A stretch of 58,741 bases of DNA from an uncultured Mailhella sp. (lineage in GTDB: Bacteria > Desulfobacterota > Desulfovibrionia > Desulfovibrionales > Desulfovibrionaceae): positions 1 to 58,741 of the forward strand of contig NZ_CALUWY010000011.1 in NCBI RefSeq assembly GCF_944324615.1. Direction: 5' to 3'. How positions within the stretch are numbered: position 1 is the stretch's first letter; every line of letters starts with the position of its first letter. Shown one piece after another: positions 58,656 to 58,741 of this stretch. The notes under the pieces are model-generated. The model made no database searches, was not told where the DNA came from, and saw nothing but the letters and a program-made list of their open reading frames with translations. The translations under genes and the position numbers were made by a program.

Positions 58656-58741
58656 TTACAGGGAAGCCTTGTAGGCGTCGGCGGACATGAGGGCGTCCAC
58701 GGCGGCCATGTCTTCGGGCTTCACTTTGATGAGCCAGCCCT
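58656..58741 (-). CDS. gcvH: Glycine cleavage system H protein (C-terminal fragment)
   Basis: The last 27 residues of a protein running off the right window edge. The end reads GWLIKVKPEDMAAVD then ALMSADAYKASL and stop. The GWLIKVKP and ALMSADAY words are typical of the H protein C-terminus. The lipoyl-lysine domain lies outside the window. The H protein shuttles the aminomethyl group between the P, T and L enzymes of glycine cleavage. Confidence 0.85.
   Translation of the reverse strand, partial: GWLIKVKPEDMAAVDALMSADAYKASL

Overview
The window is high-GC chromosomal DNA, most likely from a Desulfovibrionaceae-type bacterium (Desulfovibrio/Bilophila/Mailhella lineage). This is inferred from the mix of CII-like small regulators, sigma-54-controlled TRAP and catabolic genes, an arylsulfotransferase, a precorrin-2 dehydrogenase/CcsA-like/hemA cluster, and the style of the TolQRA and ClpSA-Aat genes. 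No 16S rRNA or sulfate-reduction gene is present, so the assignment is not proven.

Layout. 1-1220: gene-free DNA with a ~90 bp direct repeat. 1221-2674: two paralogous phage-CII-like regulators around an NlpC/P60 lipoprotein. 3175-3650: SRP RNA (ffs) and tRNA-Leu(GAG). 4142-14695: a catabolic region with an OYE-type Fe-S flavoenzyme, an amidohydrolase-fold protein lacking metal ligands, an MmgE/PrpD protein, a ferredoxin-nitroreductase, a sigma-54 activator and a TRAP transporter. Consensus -24/-12 promoters precede both the enzyme genes and the TRAP genes, and a 79-80 bp terminator-bearing direct repeat lies at each edge. 15105-26832: a second catabolic operon with an ATC-hydrolase-like protein, a dipeptide-type ABC transporter with fused ATPases, two M20 hydrolases, a second MmgE/PrpD protein and a canonical amidohydrolase.

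26918-36727 is housekeeping: hemA, a cytochrome-assembly-like membrane protein and precorrin-2 dehydrogenase on the minus strand; then rpmE, a DUF1385 gene, prfA and the N-degron trio clpS-clpA-aat, followed by an OsmC-like gene. 36988-43482 holds a secreted propeller-like protein, an AGCS symporter, tRNA-Gly(GCC), a periplasmic arylsulfotransferase and a cell-wall amidase. 44340-46872 pairs a periplasmic solute-binding protein carrying three 20-residue repeats with a membrane diguanylate cyclase. 46921-47735 is a gene-free array of three ~216 bp repeats. 47825-53396 (minus strand) is an MscS-type channel, a secreted tandem TolA-C-like protein and tolA-tolR-tolQ; tolC-like follows on the plus strand.

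The most notable locus is at the right end (55037-58573): an XRE regulator diverging across a 16 bp-arm inverted repeat from hxsD-hxsB-hxsC-hxsA. This is a His-Xaa-Ser system in which two radical SAM enzymes adjoin a small secreted precursor ending in seven contiguous His-X-Ser triplets. The family is known from bioinformatics; its product and role here are open. The window ends inside gcvH.
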